The notes: generated from the letters alone by a model not told the origin. A DNA stretch of 64,000 nucleotides from Vibrio neptunius (GCA_019339365.1 CP079859.1:434001-498000); one strand, 5' to 3'. Counted from the stretch's first letter, positions 1 to 14,477 are shown. A program made the numbers and translations.

Positions 1-498
<498 letters not shown>

Positions 499-2670
499 TT
501 AGATAGAACCGTGTTGCTGAGTGCCATAGAAGGTTTCGCCTTTGGCAGCCATATCAATCAGCATTTGTGGAACCTGATACATAGCACCAAGACCTTGGTG
601 CTGCTCTGCCATCGCTACAAATTCAGCGATGCCCACACTATCTAGGTAGCGGAACACACCGCCGCGGAATGGAGGGAATCCTAGACCGTATACCAATGCC
701 ATGTCGGCTTCCTGCGGAGAAGCAATAATGCCTTCCTGCAAACACAGTACGACTTCATTAATCATTGGAATCATCATACGTTGAATGATGGTTTGATCGT
801 CGAACTCTTGAGCTTGACTGCATACTTCAGACAAAATCGGTAAAACCTCGTCACTGAAGGTCTTTTTCGGTTTACCACGTTTATCGACACTGTAGCTATA
901 GAAGCCGCTGCCATTCTTTTGCCCGTACTTATTGGCGTCAAACAATGCATCAATGGCGTCGCGAGATGATTTACCCATACGCTCAGGGAAACCTTTCGCC
1001 ATGACTTCTTGTGCGTGGTGTGCAGTATCAATACCCACTACATCCAGTAGGTAAGCTGGACCCATCGGCCAGCCAAACTGGCGCTCCATGATTTTGTCGA
1101 CTTTAGTAAAGTCTGCGCCATCACGAAGTAGCATGCTGAAGCCGCCAAAGTACGGGAAGAGTACACGGTTAACGAAGAAACCTGGACAGTCATTGACCAC
1201 GATTGGCGATTTACCCATCTTAGCGGCGTAAGCGACAACACGATTGATGGTTTCATCAGAGGTGTGCTCACCACGGATGATCTCAACGAGAGGCATTCGG
1301 TGCACTGGGTTGAAGAAGTGCATACCACAGAAATTTTCTGGGCGCTGAAGCGACTTGGCCAACAAGTTAATTGGGATCGTTGAAGTATTGGAAGTGATGA
1401 CAGTATCTTCGCTGACCTGTTGTTCTACTTCACTTAATACGGCGGCTTTGACTTTTGGGTTTTCTACTACGGCTTCAACAATCACATCCGAATTTTCAAC
1501 CCCCGCGTAATGTAGGCTAGGAGTAATTGATGCTAGTATACCCGCCATCTTAAATCCATCGATACGGCCGCGTGACAAGCGCTTATTGAGCAGCTTAGAG
1601 GCTTCTGTCATGCCGAGGTCCAACGATGCCTGAGCAATGTCTTTCATCATAACCGGCACGCCTTTGAGAGCCGACTGGTAAGCAATACCGCCACCCATAA
1701 TGCCTGCACCTAGCACGGCTGCGCGTTCAGTTTGTTTGTTGGCATGTTTTGCCGCTTTCTTGGCAATGCCCTTGATGTACTGGTCGTTAAGGAAAAGGCC
1801 AACCAGCGCTTTCGCTTCTTCGGATTTAGCCAGTTTGATGAAGTACTTACGTTCAATATCTAGGGCTTCATTACGTGCAAAACGTGAACCTTCTTCAATG
1901 GCGATGACCGCTTTCATTGGCGCAGGGTAGTGTGGGCCTGCTTTTTGTGCCACTAAACCTTTTGCCATCGTGAAGCTCATCATGGCTTCTAACTTACTTA
2001 AGGTCAGTGCAGAGGTTTTTTGTTTACGGCGTTGCTGCCAATCTAGCTTCTCATTAATTGCTTGTTTGAGTGTTGCTAGTGCTGATTCATACAGTGATTC
2101 ACTGTCGACAACAGCATCTAGCAGACCAATTTTTAGCGCTTCATCTGCGCGGCAAGCTTTGCCTTGTGTGATGATTTCCATGGCACTGTCAGCACCAATG
2201 ACGCGAGGGAGGCGCACACAGCCGCCAAAGCCAGGCATGATACCGAGTTTTGTTTCTGGTAAGCCAATGCTGGTGGTTTTATCACCAATGCGCATGTCAG
2301 TAGCGAGTACACACTCACATCCGCCACCAAGAGTATGACCTTTCAGTACAGAAATGGTTGGTACAGGCAGATCTTCAAGCTTATTGAAGATGCTGTTGGC
2401 AAATTGTAGCCACTTATCGAGTTCGGCTTCTTCCTTAGCAAATAGACCTAAGAATTCTGTGATATCTGCGCCGACAATGAAGGCATTTTTATCTGAAGTC
2501 AGTAACAGGCCTTTTAGACCTTGGTATGCATTCAGGGCATCCAAGGCTTTATCGAGTGATTCCAGAGTGGCGAGGTCGAGCTTGTTGACAGAATTTGGTG
2601 AGCAGAAACTTAGCTCAGCGATACCGTCGTGTAATTCCTTTACCTGTAGGGTTTCGGCTTGGTAAATCAT
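499..2670 (-). CDS. fadB: Fatty acid oxidation complex subunit alpha FadB
   Basis: Multifunctional alpha subunit: enoyl-CoA hydratase/isomerase at the N-terminus and 3-hydroxyacyl-CoA dehydrogenase at the C-terminus. The 723 residues match the usual length of about 729. The crotonase oxyanion-hole region ([14 protein letters not shown]) lies near residue 115, the NAD-binding glycine motif [10 protein letters not shown] near 320, and the dehydrogenase His segment [14 protein letters not shown] near 450. The ATG at 2670 is preceded by GGAGAT. It is first gene of fadBA, and a FadR-like palindrome lies about 100 bases upstream, which suggests repression by FadR in the absence of long-chain acyl-CoA. 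Confidence 0.97.
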   Translation of the reverse strand: MIYQAETLQVKELHDGIAELSFCSPNSVNKLDLATLESLDKALDALNAYQGLKGLLLTSDKNAFIVGADITEFLGLFAKEEAELDKWLQFANSIFNKLEDLPVPTISVLKGHTLGGGCECVLATDMRIGDKTTSIGLPETKLGIMPGFGGCVRLPRVIGADSAMEIITQGKACRADEALKIGLLDAVVDSESLYESALATLKQAINEKLDWQQRRKQKTSALTLSKLEAMMSFTMAKGLVAQKAGPHYPAPMKAVIAIEEGSRFARNEALDIERKYFIKLAKSEEAKALVGLFLNDQYIKGIAKKAAKHANKQTERAAVLGAGIMGGGIAYQSALKGVPVMMKDIAQASLDLGMTEASKLLNKRLSRGRIDGFKMAGILASITPSLHYAGVENSDVIVEAVVENPKVKAAVLSEVEQQVSEDTVITSNTSTIPINLLAKSLQRPENFCGMHFFNPVHRMPLVEIIRGEHTSDETINRVVAYAAKMGKSPIVVNDCPGFFVNRVLFPYFGGFSMLLRDGADFTKVDKIMERQFGWPMGPAYLLDVVGIDTAHHAQEVMAKGFPERMGKSSRDAIDALFDANKYGQKNGSGFYSYSVDKRGKPKKTFSDEVLPILSEVCSQAQEFDDQTIIQRMMIPMINEVVLCLQEGIIASPQEADMALVYGLGFPPFRGGVFRYLDSVGIAEFVAMAEQHQGLGAMYQVPQMLIDMAAKGETFYGTQQHGSI

Positions 2671-2768
2671 TATCTATCTCCATGACATACAATCTTGGGA
2701 TTGCGCGTATACCAGCCTCAAGCATAAGGCTTGTGGGCCAGCATATAGAAATGTCGCTTTATTCTTAT

Positions 2769-2784
2769 TCTGGTTAGACCAGTT
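2769..2784. promoter_or_regulatory. Candidate FadR operator upstream of fadBA
   Basis: TCTGGTTAGACCAGTT is a near-perfect palindrome (CTGGT / ACCAG arms) resembling the known FadR operator form TCTGGTNNGACCAGNT. It sits about 100 bases upstream of the fadB start in the fadB/yigZ intergenic region, where a FadR repressor of beta-oxidation would act. Assigned by pattern match only. Confidence 0.7.
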
Positions 2785-2927
2785 GTTTTAGTGTGGACTC
2801 AGCTAGAGTTAAATTCAATACATTTTTTAAACAAGTGTTTAACATTGTGCGCTGTGGCCGATCTTTTAAGGGCTCTTATTAGGAGAGCATGATAAAATGG
2901 CATGATAATAAAAACTGACGCAATGAT

Positions 2928-3552
2928 ATGAACGACCAGCCCTATCTTATTCCAGCTCAACTTGCTCTATTTGAAGAAGAAATTAAGAAAAGTGTATTTA
3001 TCACTCAGCTGGTACATACCCCTTCGGTAGAGGCAGCCAAGGCTTTTGTTGAGAAGGTAAAAATGCAGCATTCAGATGCGAGGCATAACTGCTGGGGGGT
3101 TCGTAGCAGGCCGACCAGAAGACTCTATGCAATGGGGGTTCAGTGATGATGGGGAGCCATCCGGTACAGCCGGCAAACCTATCTTAGCTCAACTATCGGG
3201 AGCTGGTGTAGGCGAGATTACAGCAGTTGTTACTCGTTACTCTGGCGGAATCAAGCTAGGCACGGGTGGTTTGGTCAAGGCATATGGTGGTGGTGTTCAG
3301 CAGGCTCTCAAGCTGCTTCAAACTATTGAGAAAAAAATAACCACAAAGCTATTACTGGAGTTAGACTATGGCTTAATTGCTATTATCCAGAACCTATTGC
3401 CGCAATTTGGCGCGCAACAAGTGGACACTGACTATAGTGAACAAGTAAAGATGGTCGTGGAAATTGAGCTTCGCTATGTGAGTGACTTTACCCAAACCAT
3501 AATCAACAAAAGTGGAGCCAGAGTTTTGGTTACCCCTTTAGACGGAAAATAA
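2928..3552 (+). CDS. yigZ: YigZ/IMPACT family protein, frame-disrupted
   Basis: Member of the YigZ/IMPACT (UPF0029) family, of poorly defined function related to translation control. The reading frame starting at ATG 2928 gives MNDQPYLIPAQLALFEEEIK and continues to ...SDARHNCWG. The match to the family then continues in the +1 frame as FVAGRPEDSMQWGFSDDGEP and GTGGLVKAYGGGVQQA to the stop at 3552. The switch falls in a run of six G at 3094-3099; five G would restore a single protein of about 207 residues, the normal length. It lies between fadB and trkH, as in enterobacteria except that pepQ is absent. Either one inserted base in the assembly or a real pseudogene; I favour the former. Confidence 0.85.
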
Positions 3553-3597
3553 AGAGAATCAGGAAGTCGGAAGCTCAGCTTCAGTCATCATCTATCC

Positions 3598-5055
3598 ATG
3601 CAGTTTCGTTCAATTATTCGAATTGTCGGGCTATTGCTCGCACTCTTTAGTGTCTCAATGCTAGCGCCTGCGCTAGTCGCGTTGATTTATCGTGACGGAG
3701 CGGGTGTGCCATTTGTCACCACTTTCTTTGTCCTACTTATCTGTGGTGCTATCTGCTGGTGGCCAAATCGACGCCATAAACATGAACTTAAAGCGCGAGA
3801 TGGTTTCCTTATCGTTGTTTTGTTTTGGACGGTTATAGGTAGTGCGGGGTCGCTTCCTTTCTTACTCTCTGATAACCCTAACGTGTCAGTAACAGACGCC
3901 TTTTTTGAATCTTTTTCTGCTCTGACCACCACTGGAGCCACGGTCATTGTTGGACTCGATGAGCTCCCTAAAGCAGTACTTTTCTATCGTCAATTCCTAC
4001 AGTGGTTTGGTGGAATGGGAATCATTGTACTTGCCGTCGCTATTTTGCCTGTATTGGGTATCGGGGGAATGCAGTTGTATCGAGCTGAGATTCCCGGCCC
4101 CGTGAAAGACAGTAAGATGACACCAAGAATTGCTGAAACAGCAAAGGCGCTGTGGTACATCTATCTGAGCTTGACGATCACATGTGCCTTGGCGTTCTGG
4201 CTGGCGGGAATGACACCGTTCGATGCCATCGGCCATAGTTTTTCTACGATAGCCATCGGTGGCTTCTCAACTCATGACGCTAGTATGGGCTACTTTGATA
4301 GCTACGCGATTAACATGATTACAGTCGTATTCTTGTTGATCTCTGCGTGTAACTATTCTTTGCATTTTGCCGCGTTCGCGTCTGGTGGTGTTCATCCTAA
4401 GTATTATTGGAAGGATCCTGAATTTCGTGCTTTTATCTTCATACAGGCACTCCTCTTTGTTGTATGCTTCCTTATCTTGCTTAATCACCATTCCTACGAT
4501 TCTGTTTATGATGCGTTCGACCAGGCGCTGTTCCAGACGGTGTCTATCTCAACCACTGCTGGTTTTACGACAACGGGCTTTTCAGAGTGGCCTCTATTTC
4601 TACCTGTATTGCTATTGTTCTCTTCTTTTATCGGAGGCTGTGCTGGTTCAACGGGTGGCGGTATGAAAGTCATACGTGTCTTGTTACTCACCCTCCAAGG
4701 AGCACGTGAGTTAAAGCGTTTGGTACACCCGAGAGCAGTCTACACCATCAAAGTCGGTGGTACGGCACTGTCTCAACGTGTGGTTGATGCGGTATGGGGG
4801 TTCTTCTCTGCTTATGCTTTAGTCTTTGTCGTATGTATGCTAGGTCTGATAGCCACAGGTATGGATGAGCTCAGTGCCTTTTCTGCAGTGGCCGCAACTC
4901 TAAATAACCTTGGTCCAGGCTTAGGAGAAGTCGCCCTTAATTTTGGTGATGTCAATGATAAAGCCAAATGGGTGTTAATTGTCTCTATGCTGTTTGGACG
5001 TCTTGAAATATTTACTTTATTGATTCTACTAACTCCGACATTTTGGCGTAGTTAA
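3598..5055 (+). CDS. trkH: Trk potassium uptake system membrane subunit TrkH
   Basis: Inner-membrane K+ channel-like subunit of the Trk uptake system, which works with the NAD-binding gating protein TrkA (not in this window). It has 485 residues, close to the E. coli length, with many hydrophobic helices. The four pore loops are recognisable: TTTGATV near residue 111, IGGFSTH near 220, TTAGFTTTG near 318 and NNLGPGLG near 440. A glycine-rich stretch GGCAGSTGGGMK precedes the later pore half. It is 10 bases upstream of hemG, so the two are probably co-transcribed. Confidence 0.96.
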   Translation: MQFRSIIRIVGLLLALFSVSMLAPALVALIYRDGAGVPFVTTFFVLLICGAICWWPNRRHKHELKARDGFLIVVLFWTVIGSAGSLPFLLSDNPNVSVTDAFFESFSALTTTGATVIVGLDELPKAVLFYRQFLQWFGGMGIIVLAVAILPVLGIGGMQLYRAEIPGPVKDSKMTPRIAETAKALWYIYLSLTITCALAFWLAGMTPFDAIGHSFSTIAIGGFSTHDASMGYFDSYAINMITVVFLLISACNYSLHFAAFASGGVHPKYYWKDPEFRAFIFIQALLFVVCFLILLNHHSYDSVYDAFDQALFQTVSISTTAGFTTTGFSEWPLFLPVLLLFSSFIGGCAGSTGGGMKVIRVLLLTLQGARELKRLVHPRAVYTIKVGGTALSQRVVDAVWGFFSAYALVFVVCMLGLIATGMDELSAFSAVAATLNNLGPGLGEVALNFGDVNDKAKWVLIVSMLFGRLEIFTLLILLTPTFWRS

Positions 5056-5064
5056 GGAGCTTTT

Positions 5065-5592
5065 GTGACCAAAGCACTATTTCTTTACTCTTCTCGCGAA
5101 GGGCAAACCCAAAAGATACTTCGTTATATAGAGCAAGAACTAGCGGAGTTTGACGTGGAAACCCAAGATCTACACAGTGCGGAAAATATCGATTTCGTAT
5201 CGTATGACAAGGTATTGATTGGAGCTTCAATTCGATATGGCCATTTGAACAAACGTCTGTACCAGTTTATTGAACGGTATAAACAACAGCTAGATTCTAA
5301 TAAGGTTGCCTTCTTTTGTGTCAATCTGACTGCCAGAAAAGAAGCGCAAGGTAAGGACACACCTGAAGGCAGTGCTTACATTCGCAAGTTCTTAGTCAAA
5401 TCATCTTGGAAACCAAAGTTAATCGGCGTATTCGCAGGTGCTCTTTACTATCCACGATATAATTGGTTCGATAAAATGATGATTAAGCTAATTATGAGCA
5501 TGACTGGAGGCGAGACGGACACCAGTAAAGAGGTCGAATACACTAACTGGAAAAAGGTCTCGTTATTCGCTCAAAAGTTTAGCAATTTGTGA
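5065..5592 (+). CDS. hemG: Menaquinone-dependent protoporphyrinogen IX dehydrogenase HemG
   Basis: Flavodoxin-like enzyme that oxidises protoporphyrinogen IX to protoporphyrin IX, passing electrons to the quinone pool at the membrane. It starts at GTG 5065 with AAGGAG eight bases upstream. The product MTKALFLYSSREGQTQKI carries the FMN phosphate-binding loop (YSSREGQT), and the 175 residues match the family. It follows trkH directly and precedes the rRNA operon, the same trkH-hemG-rrn order as in E. coli. Confidence 0.94.
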   Translation: MTKALFLYSSREGQTQKILRYIEQELAEFDVETQDLHSAENIDFVSYDKVLIGASIRYGHLNKRLYQFIERYKQQLDSNKVAFFCVNLTARKEAQGKDTPEGSAYIRKFLVKSSWKPKLIGVFAGALYYPRYNWFDKMMIKLIMSMTGGETDTSKEVEYTNWKKVSLFAQKFSNL

Positions 5593-5670
5593 AGATAAGA
5601 GTGATATTTGGTCGTTTGGGGTCAAGCTTTAACCGAAAGGTAAGAAAAACTAAAAAATCATCAAAAGGGG

Positions 5671-5698
5671 TTGCCAAGAAAATCTTGATCTCTATAAT
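5671..5698 (+). promoter_or_regulatory. rRNA operon promoter P1
   Basis: TTGCCA (5671-5676) and TATAAT (5693-5698) are 16 bases apart. An A/T-rich stretch just upstream (about 5643-5660) resembles an UP element. The GC-rich discriminator GCCCCC after the -10 is typical of promoters under stringent (ppGpp/DksA) control. Start of transcription is expected near 5705. Confidence 0.8.
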
Positions 5699-5812
5699 GC
5701 CCCCTCGCTGACACGGGAACGCTTCGAAGCTTATGTCTCGAAACCATAAAGCCCAGTTAGCAAGGTCGATTAGCCAAGTGGAAACACTTGAAAATAAGTT
5801 TGAAAAAAGTGG

Positions 5813-5840
5813 TTGACACTAAACTTTATCTCGCTAAAAT
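5813..5840 (+). promoter_or_regulatory. rRNA operon promoter P2
   Basis: A consensus TTGACA (5813-5818) is separated by 16 bases from TAAAAT (5835-5840), with a GC-rich discriminator (GACCGCC) after it. It lies about 140 bases downstream of P1, the usual tandem arrangement for rrn operons. Confidence 0.8.
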
Positions 5841-5878
5841 GACCGCCTCTTCCGAAGTGAGGTTAATCACAAAAGAAG

Positions 5879-5893
5879 AACGCTCTTTAACAA
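5879..5893 (+). promoter_or_regulatory. rrn leader boxA antitermination site
   Basis: The leader carries ACGCTCTTTAACAAT, matching the boxA core GCTCTTTA bound by the NusB-S10 antitermination complex. A second copy of the same core (GCTCTTTAACAATTTGG) lies before the 23S gene at about 8189-8205. Confidence 0.75.
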
Positions 5894-6120
5894 TATAAAC
5901 CTATCAATCTGTGTGGGCACTCGTTGATGATAATCCAATTAGAAGCTTCGGCTTCAAATTAGGTTTCAATGAAACGAAGTGACCTATCGAGATTAGCTTT
6001 CTTTGTAAAAGGAAACTTAGTCTTGGCACAGTCAATTCATTATCGTTCTGTTGGAACGATAATAGCTTTAAAATTACACAGTAGTTTTGAAGTCAGTATT
6101 CATTGAGCCGACAAAATCTT

Positions 6121-7672
<1,552 letters not shown>

Positions 7673-7761
7673 TACGATGATTACTCACGATGAGTGTCCA
7701 CACAGATTGATGGTTTATGTAGTTTAAGAGAACGAAGATATCCCAATATCTTCAACTTAGT

Positions 7762-7837
7762 GTCCCGTTCGTCTAGAGGCCTAGGACACCGCCCTTTCAC
7801 GGCGGTAACAGGGGTTCGACTCCCCTACGGGATACCA
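7762..7837 (+). tRNA. tRNA-Glu (TTC)
   Basis: A 76-base cloverleaf with encoded CCA in the 16S-23S spacer. The acceptor GTCCCGT pairs with ACGGGAT, and the anticodon loop CTTTCAC gives TTC. Confidence 0.97.
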
Positions 7838-7839
7838 TT

Positions 7840-7915
7840 GGGTCGTTAGCTCAGTTGGTAGAGCAGTTGACTTTTAATCAATTGGTCGCAGGTTCGAATC
7901 CTGCACGACCCACCA
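7840..7915 (+). tRNA. tRNA-Lys (TTT)
   Basis: A 76-base cloverleaf two bases after tRNA-Glu, with acceptor GGGTCGT/ACGACCC, anticodon loop CTTTTAA (TTT) and encoded CCA. Second spacer tRNA. Confidence 0.97.
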
Positions 7916-7943
7916 TTTCTTTTACAGAAATGATTCTCAAGAT

Positions 7944-8019
7944 GGGGCTATAGCTCAGCTGGGAGAGCGCCTGCCTTGCACGCAGGAGGTCAGCAGTTCG
8001 ATCCTGCTTAGCTCCACCA
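7944..8019 (+). tRNA. tRNA-Ala (TGC)
   Basis: A 76-base cloverleaf with acceptor GGGGCTA/TAGCTCC, anticodon loop TTGCA (TGC) and encoded CCA. Third spacer tRNA. Confidence 0.97.
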
Positions 8020-8054
8020 TTCTTGACGTCTTCCACAAGACGAAAAACTCATGT

Positions 8055-8130
8055 GGGCGATTAGCTCAGTTGGGAGAGCACCTGCCTTACAAGCAGGGGG
8101 TCACTGGTTCGAGCCCGGTATCGCCCACCA
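8055..8130 (+). tRNA. tRNA-Val (TAC)
   Basis: A 76-base cloverleaf with acceptor GGGCGAT/ATCGCCC, anticodon loop CTTACAA (TAC) and encoded CCA. Last of four spacer tRNAs before 23S. Confidence 0.97.
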
Positions 8131-8443
8131 TCTTTAAGCGTACTTAGTAAGTGCTTTTAAAAATGGTTACTTCATGAGAAGTGATTAGCTCTTTAACAAT
8201 TTGGAAAGCTGACGAATAACAACAATCCCCATCTCTATGAGATGCGTTGTTATTCATTTAAAAGTTCTCAAATCCTAACTTTCTCTAAATAAAGAGAGAT
8301 TTAGGTACCAACACACATTCAAGTGTTCTTGGAAACATCCTTGTGATGTTTATATTTGAGTCCGGCAAAATCGAGTCTGCATCATGTTTAAATAATTGCA
8401 GACAACTTTGGTTGTTTGACTGTAAGACCCTTTGGGGTTGTAT

Positions 8444-11334
<2,891 letters not shown>

Positions 11335-11437
11335 ACAACACCCAAAGGGTTTTGATGGACTCAAAGCAAGAACAGATTGAATGTGTAGAGAACACGCTCT
11401 TAGTATAAGAGAAAGCAGCTTTCCGAATTAAAGAATT

Positions 11438-11557
11438 TGCTTGGCGACCATAGCGTTGTGGACCCACCTGATTCCATGCCGAACTCAGAAGTGAAACGCA
11501 ATAGCGCCGATGGTAGTGTGGGGCTTCCCCATGTGAGAGTAGGACATCGCCAGGCTT
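11438..11557 (+). rRNA. rrf: 5S ribosomal RNA
   Basis: About 120 bases from TGCTTGGCGACCATAGCG to GACATCGCCAGGCT, with the standard internal CCGAACTCAGAAGTGAAACG. It follows 23S by about 100 bases in the same operon. Confidence 0.95.
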
Positions 11558-11587
11558 TAAATTTAGACTCAAGAGTCTAACCAGTGC

Positions 11588-11664
11588 GGAGCGGTAGTTC
11601 AGTTGGTTAGAATACCGGCCTGTCACGCCGGGGGTCGCGGGTTCGAGTCCCGTCCGCTCCGCCA
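11588..11664 (+). tRNA. tRNA-Asp (GTC)
   Basis: A 77-base cloverleaf with acceptor GGAGCGG/CCGCTCC, anticodon loop CTGTCAC (GTC) and encoded CCA. Distal tRNA of the rrn operon. Confidence 0.97.
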
Positions 11665-11674
11665 CTTATTTTAA

Positions 11675-11700
11675 GAACCTCGCTTTAGCGAGGTTTTTTT
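11675..11700 (+). terminator. Intrinsic terminator after tRNA-Asp
   Basis: AACCTCGCTTTAGCGAGGTT forms a strong hairpin followed by a T run. It sits between tRNA-Asp and tRNA-Trp, so tRNA-Trp is either read through or has its own promoter. Confidence 0.9.
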
Positions 11701-11731
11701 GAATCTACAATATGTATGCTTAAGCATCTAC

Positions 11732-11808
<77 letters not shown>

Positions 11809-11814
11809 CATTTA

Positions 11815-11845
11815 AGGCTCTAGCAGAAATGCTAGAGCCTTTTCT
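11815..11845 (+). terminator. Intrinsic terminator after tRNA-Trp
   Basis: GGCTCTAG and CTAGAGCC form a perfect 8-bp stem followed by TTTTCTTTT. Near copies of the same hairpin follow each decayed tRNA-Trp copy downstream. Confidence 0.88.
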
Positions 11846-11847
11846 TT

Positions 11848-11926
11848 TGTAGCTAGGAACGAGCAGCGGATTCCGCCACTACCAAAGACGCGCGTGTTAA
11901 AAGCTCGAGTTTTTCCACCCCTGCCA
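11848..11926 (+). pseudogene. Decayed tRNA-Trp copy A
   Basis: Shares GAGCAGCGGATTCC, CGCGTGTT and the 3' end CCACCCCTGCCA with the intact tRNA-Trp, but the 5' acceptor strand and D-arm are gone and the anticodon stem is interrupted by foreign bases (GCCACTACCAAAGACG), so no Trp anticodon loop forms. The T-arm is also altered. A copy of the tRNA-Trp terminator hairpin follows. Confidence 0.8.
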
Positions 11927-11980
11927 TCTCTAAGGCTCTAGTCGAAAGACTGGAGCCTTTTTACTTTTTGATGTTGAACT

Positions 11981-12060
11981 ATTCAATTGGCAGAGCAGCG
12001 GATTCCCCGACTTACCAAAAATAGCGCGTGTTGGGAGTTCGAATCTCTCCACCCCTGCCA
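11981..12060 (+). pseudogene. Decayed tRNA-Trp copy B
   Basis: ATTCAATTGGCAGAGCAGCG and the full 3' half GTTGGGAGTTCGAATCTCTC through CCACCCCTGCCA match tRNA-Trp. The acceptor 5' strand is missing, and the anticodon loop is replaced by a longer stretch (CCCCGACTTACCAAAAATAG), so the copy cannot be functional. A terminator-like hairpin follows, as in the parent. Confidence 0.85.
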
Positions 12061-12114
12061 TCTTTAAGGCTCTAGTCGAAAGACTGGAGCCTTTTTACTT
12101 TTTGAAGTTGAACT

Positions 12115-12193
12115 ATTCAATTGGCAGAGCAGCGGATTCCCCGATTTACCAAAAATAGCGCGTGTTGGGAGCTGAATCTCTCCACCCCTGCCA
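12115..12193 (+). pseudogene. Decayed tRNA-Trp copy C
   Basis: Almost identical to copy B and exactly 134 bases downstream of it, including the flanking terminator and spacer, so B and C are a tandem duplication. It carries one further change in the T-arm (GAGCTGAATC in place of GAGTTCGAATC), which breaks the TTCGA motif. Confidence 0.85.
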
Positions 12194-12568
12194 TCTTTAA
12201 GGCTCTAGTCGAAAAACTGAAGCCTTTTTCATTTCACTGTTTACTGATTTCCCTAATTACCAAGCAATACATATCAGGTATTTCTATCTTCTAGAGCATA
12301 TGATATATGAAATATGAATAGTCATCTCATGTCGACTGCGAGTCCCAGCTAAAAGAGCAGAGCATCTGCCCCTATATTCCCCTAACCGCTAAAGTCGTAT
12401 AGGCCAGTACTCTTTTAGATTGAGCAGCAATGAATGAGATATTTCTTTAGCCAACTCCAAATTGGTACATCCAATTTATCGTGGCTTGCCAAAACTTGCT
12501 CTCTTGTTGAGAATTATTACTAATAGTTTGTTACATTTTGCAGATGCATCACTAAAAGTTATCAGTAT
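12194..12568. other. Non-coding stretch between the tRNA-Trp array and the multicopper oxidase gene
   Basis: The first ~45 bases repeat the tRNA-Trp terminator hairpin (GGCTCTAGTCGAAAAACTGAAGCC plus T run). The remainder is A/T-rich, with no convincing gene, tRNA or strong promoter that I can see. It presumably holds the promoter of the downstream multicopper oxidase. Confidence 0.5.
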
Positions 12569-13950
12569 ATGGAAATTTCTCGTCGTCGCTTCCTGCAATC
12601 CTCACTCGCCATTTCGGCGCTCAGTATTTTGCCCGCTTGCTCAGTCAATCGTTCAACCGATCCTGAGGGGCGTTATGTCTACGATATAACGGCTGAACCT
12701 GCTACTGCAGAATTGGTGCCTGGTTATCAAACCCAAGTGCTTGGATTCAATGGACAGATTCCAGCCCCAACGATTCGTTGTCGTCAAGGTGAGCCTGTCA
12801 TCATAAGATTCACTAATAAGCTATCAGAGCCTACTACTATCCATTGGCATGGCCTGAGAATACCGATTGAAATGGATGGTGTTCCATTCCTTAGCCAGCC
12901 TCCTATCATGCCAGGTGAGACTTTCAGCTATGAATTTACACCACCTGATGCCGGCACATTCTGGTATCACCCGCACATGAACAGTGTTAAGCAGCTTGGA
13001 ATGGGGTTGGTTGGGCTGATCATTGTCGAAGAAAGTCAGCCTGTTATCTTCGATGAAGAACACGAGTTGATGCTCAAGCACTGGCACCTCGATAAAAAAG
13101 GCCAGTGGAAAGACTTAATGATCCCGCGTATGAGTGCGCGAATGGGCACCCCGGGGAGTGGAGCAGTGTGAATGGAGTACATGAGCCGATTTACCAACTC
13201 AAGACCAGAGCAACGACACGGTTACGAATCGCCAACGTCGACAATACCATTACCTACCCGATTGTAGTGGAAGGTGCTGAGGCATGGGTCATCGCTATTG
13301 ATGGTAACCCCGTAAAAACACCCTATAAGCTATCTCAGCATAAAGTTGGCCCAGGAATGAGGGTTGATATAGGTCTTATTGCTCCTCAAGCTGGTGAGCG
13401 TGTCTATGTTCGTCAAATGAAGGGACGTTTCCCATTTCCTTTGTGTGAATTCGAAGTTGTCGAATCCTCTTTACCTGAGTGTCAACCGTTGCCCAAGTTA
13501 CCATTGAATCCAGTGCCTCAGCTTGATTTGGCTAATGCTGAGGAAATTGACTTTGTTTTTGAGTGGGAGGGAGCGGTTACTCCAACGAGTAAAGATGGTA
13601 AAGCTATGCCCAAGTTCTGGTTAACCAATAAGAGAGCGTGGGAAGGCATGAGTAAAGATAACATCCCGGCTCCGTTGGCGACGCTCGCGTACGGTAAAAC
13701 TTATATATTTGATTTGAAGAACGTTACCCAATATCACCACCCAATTCATATTCATGGTCATACATTCACTGTTCTGGAAATGGACGGTAAAAAGATTGCT
13801 GAACCGTTCCATACCGATACCGTACTACTAGGCAAAAACGGCAGAGCCAAAGCGGCGTTTGTTGCCGATAATCCAGGGCGCTGGATGTATCACTGCCACG
13901 TTATTGAACACATGAAAACCGGACTAATGGGTTACATCGAGGTAAAGTGA
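12569..13950 (+). CDS. Tat-exported multicopper oxidase (laccase/CueO-like), frame-disrupted
   Basis: Periplasmic multicopper oxidase. The N-terminus MEISRRRFLQSSLAISALS carries a twin-arginine motif (SRRRFLQ) and a Cys at LPAC that could also be a lipobox. All four copper-ligand motifs are visible: HWHG near residue 93, WYHPH near 131, HPIHIHGHTF in the second frame, and HCHVIEHMKTGLM close to the end (type 1 Cys and axial Met). The match passes from one frame to another at the four-G run 13153-13156; one more G gives ...MGTPGEWSSVNG... and a single protein of about 460 residues. Substrate is unknown; copper or metal detoxification is the usual role in this family. Confidence 0.85.
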
Positions 13951-14060
13951 CTCCTGTAACTTTTTAAATCTCAAAATTAATTTGAGATAATGTGTTGCGA
14001 TTTTGATTCGAAAATAGCCTTATTCCAGATACAATACGGCAGAATGTGACAGGAGGAACC

Positions 14061-14444
14061 ATGGGACAACTTTCTATACTTGGATTTATCGCATTGGGTG
14101 GTGCATTTGGTGCATGCTCGCGATACTTAGTTTCGGAGTTTTGTGCGGTATTGCTCGGGCGAGGTTTCCCCTATGGTACGCTCACGGTCAACGTTGTGGG
14201 TTCATTTATTATGGGCTTGTTGATTGCCGCATTTGAAAATGAAGTGTTGGCCACCGAACCATGGCGTCAAATCATCGGCCTAGGCTTCCTTGGCGCGCTG
14301 ACCACCTTCTCAACCTTTTCCATGGATAATGTACTTCTTATGCAGCAAGGTGCACTTTTCAAGATGGGGATAAATGTACTGCTCAATGTTGTCTTGAGTA
14401 TATCGGCGGCTTGGATAGGCTTTCAAATTCTGATCAAAAGCTAA
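14061..14444 (+). CDS. crcB: Fluoride ion exporter CrcB
   Basis: Small four-helix membrane protein of the CrcB/Fluc family, a dimeric fluoride channel that lowers cytoplasmic F-. Start ATG 14061 is chosen because AGGAGG lies at 14051-14056; an in-frame GTG at 14046 would overlap that ribosome site. The product MGQLSILGFIALGGAFGACSRY has the family motifs GGxxGAxxRY, GTLTVNVVGSF and TTFSTFSMD. I did not see a fluoride riboswitch upstream. Length (127 residues) is typical. Confidence 0.95.
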   Translation: MGQLSILGFIALGGAFGACSRYLVSEFCAVLLGRGFPYGTLTVNVVGSFIMGLLIAAFENEVLATEPWRQIIGLGFLGALTTFSTFSMDNVLLMQQGALFKMGINVLLNVVLSISAAWIGFQILIKS

Positions 14445-14477
14445 TACTTGATAAAATTGTTCTAAAAATAGACAACT

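Noticed and set aside
13951..14060. Fluoride riboswitch upstream of crcB
   Set aside because: I looked for the conserved crcB-motif elements and did not find them; only a short ATCTCAAA/TTTGAGAT palindrome is present.
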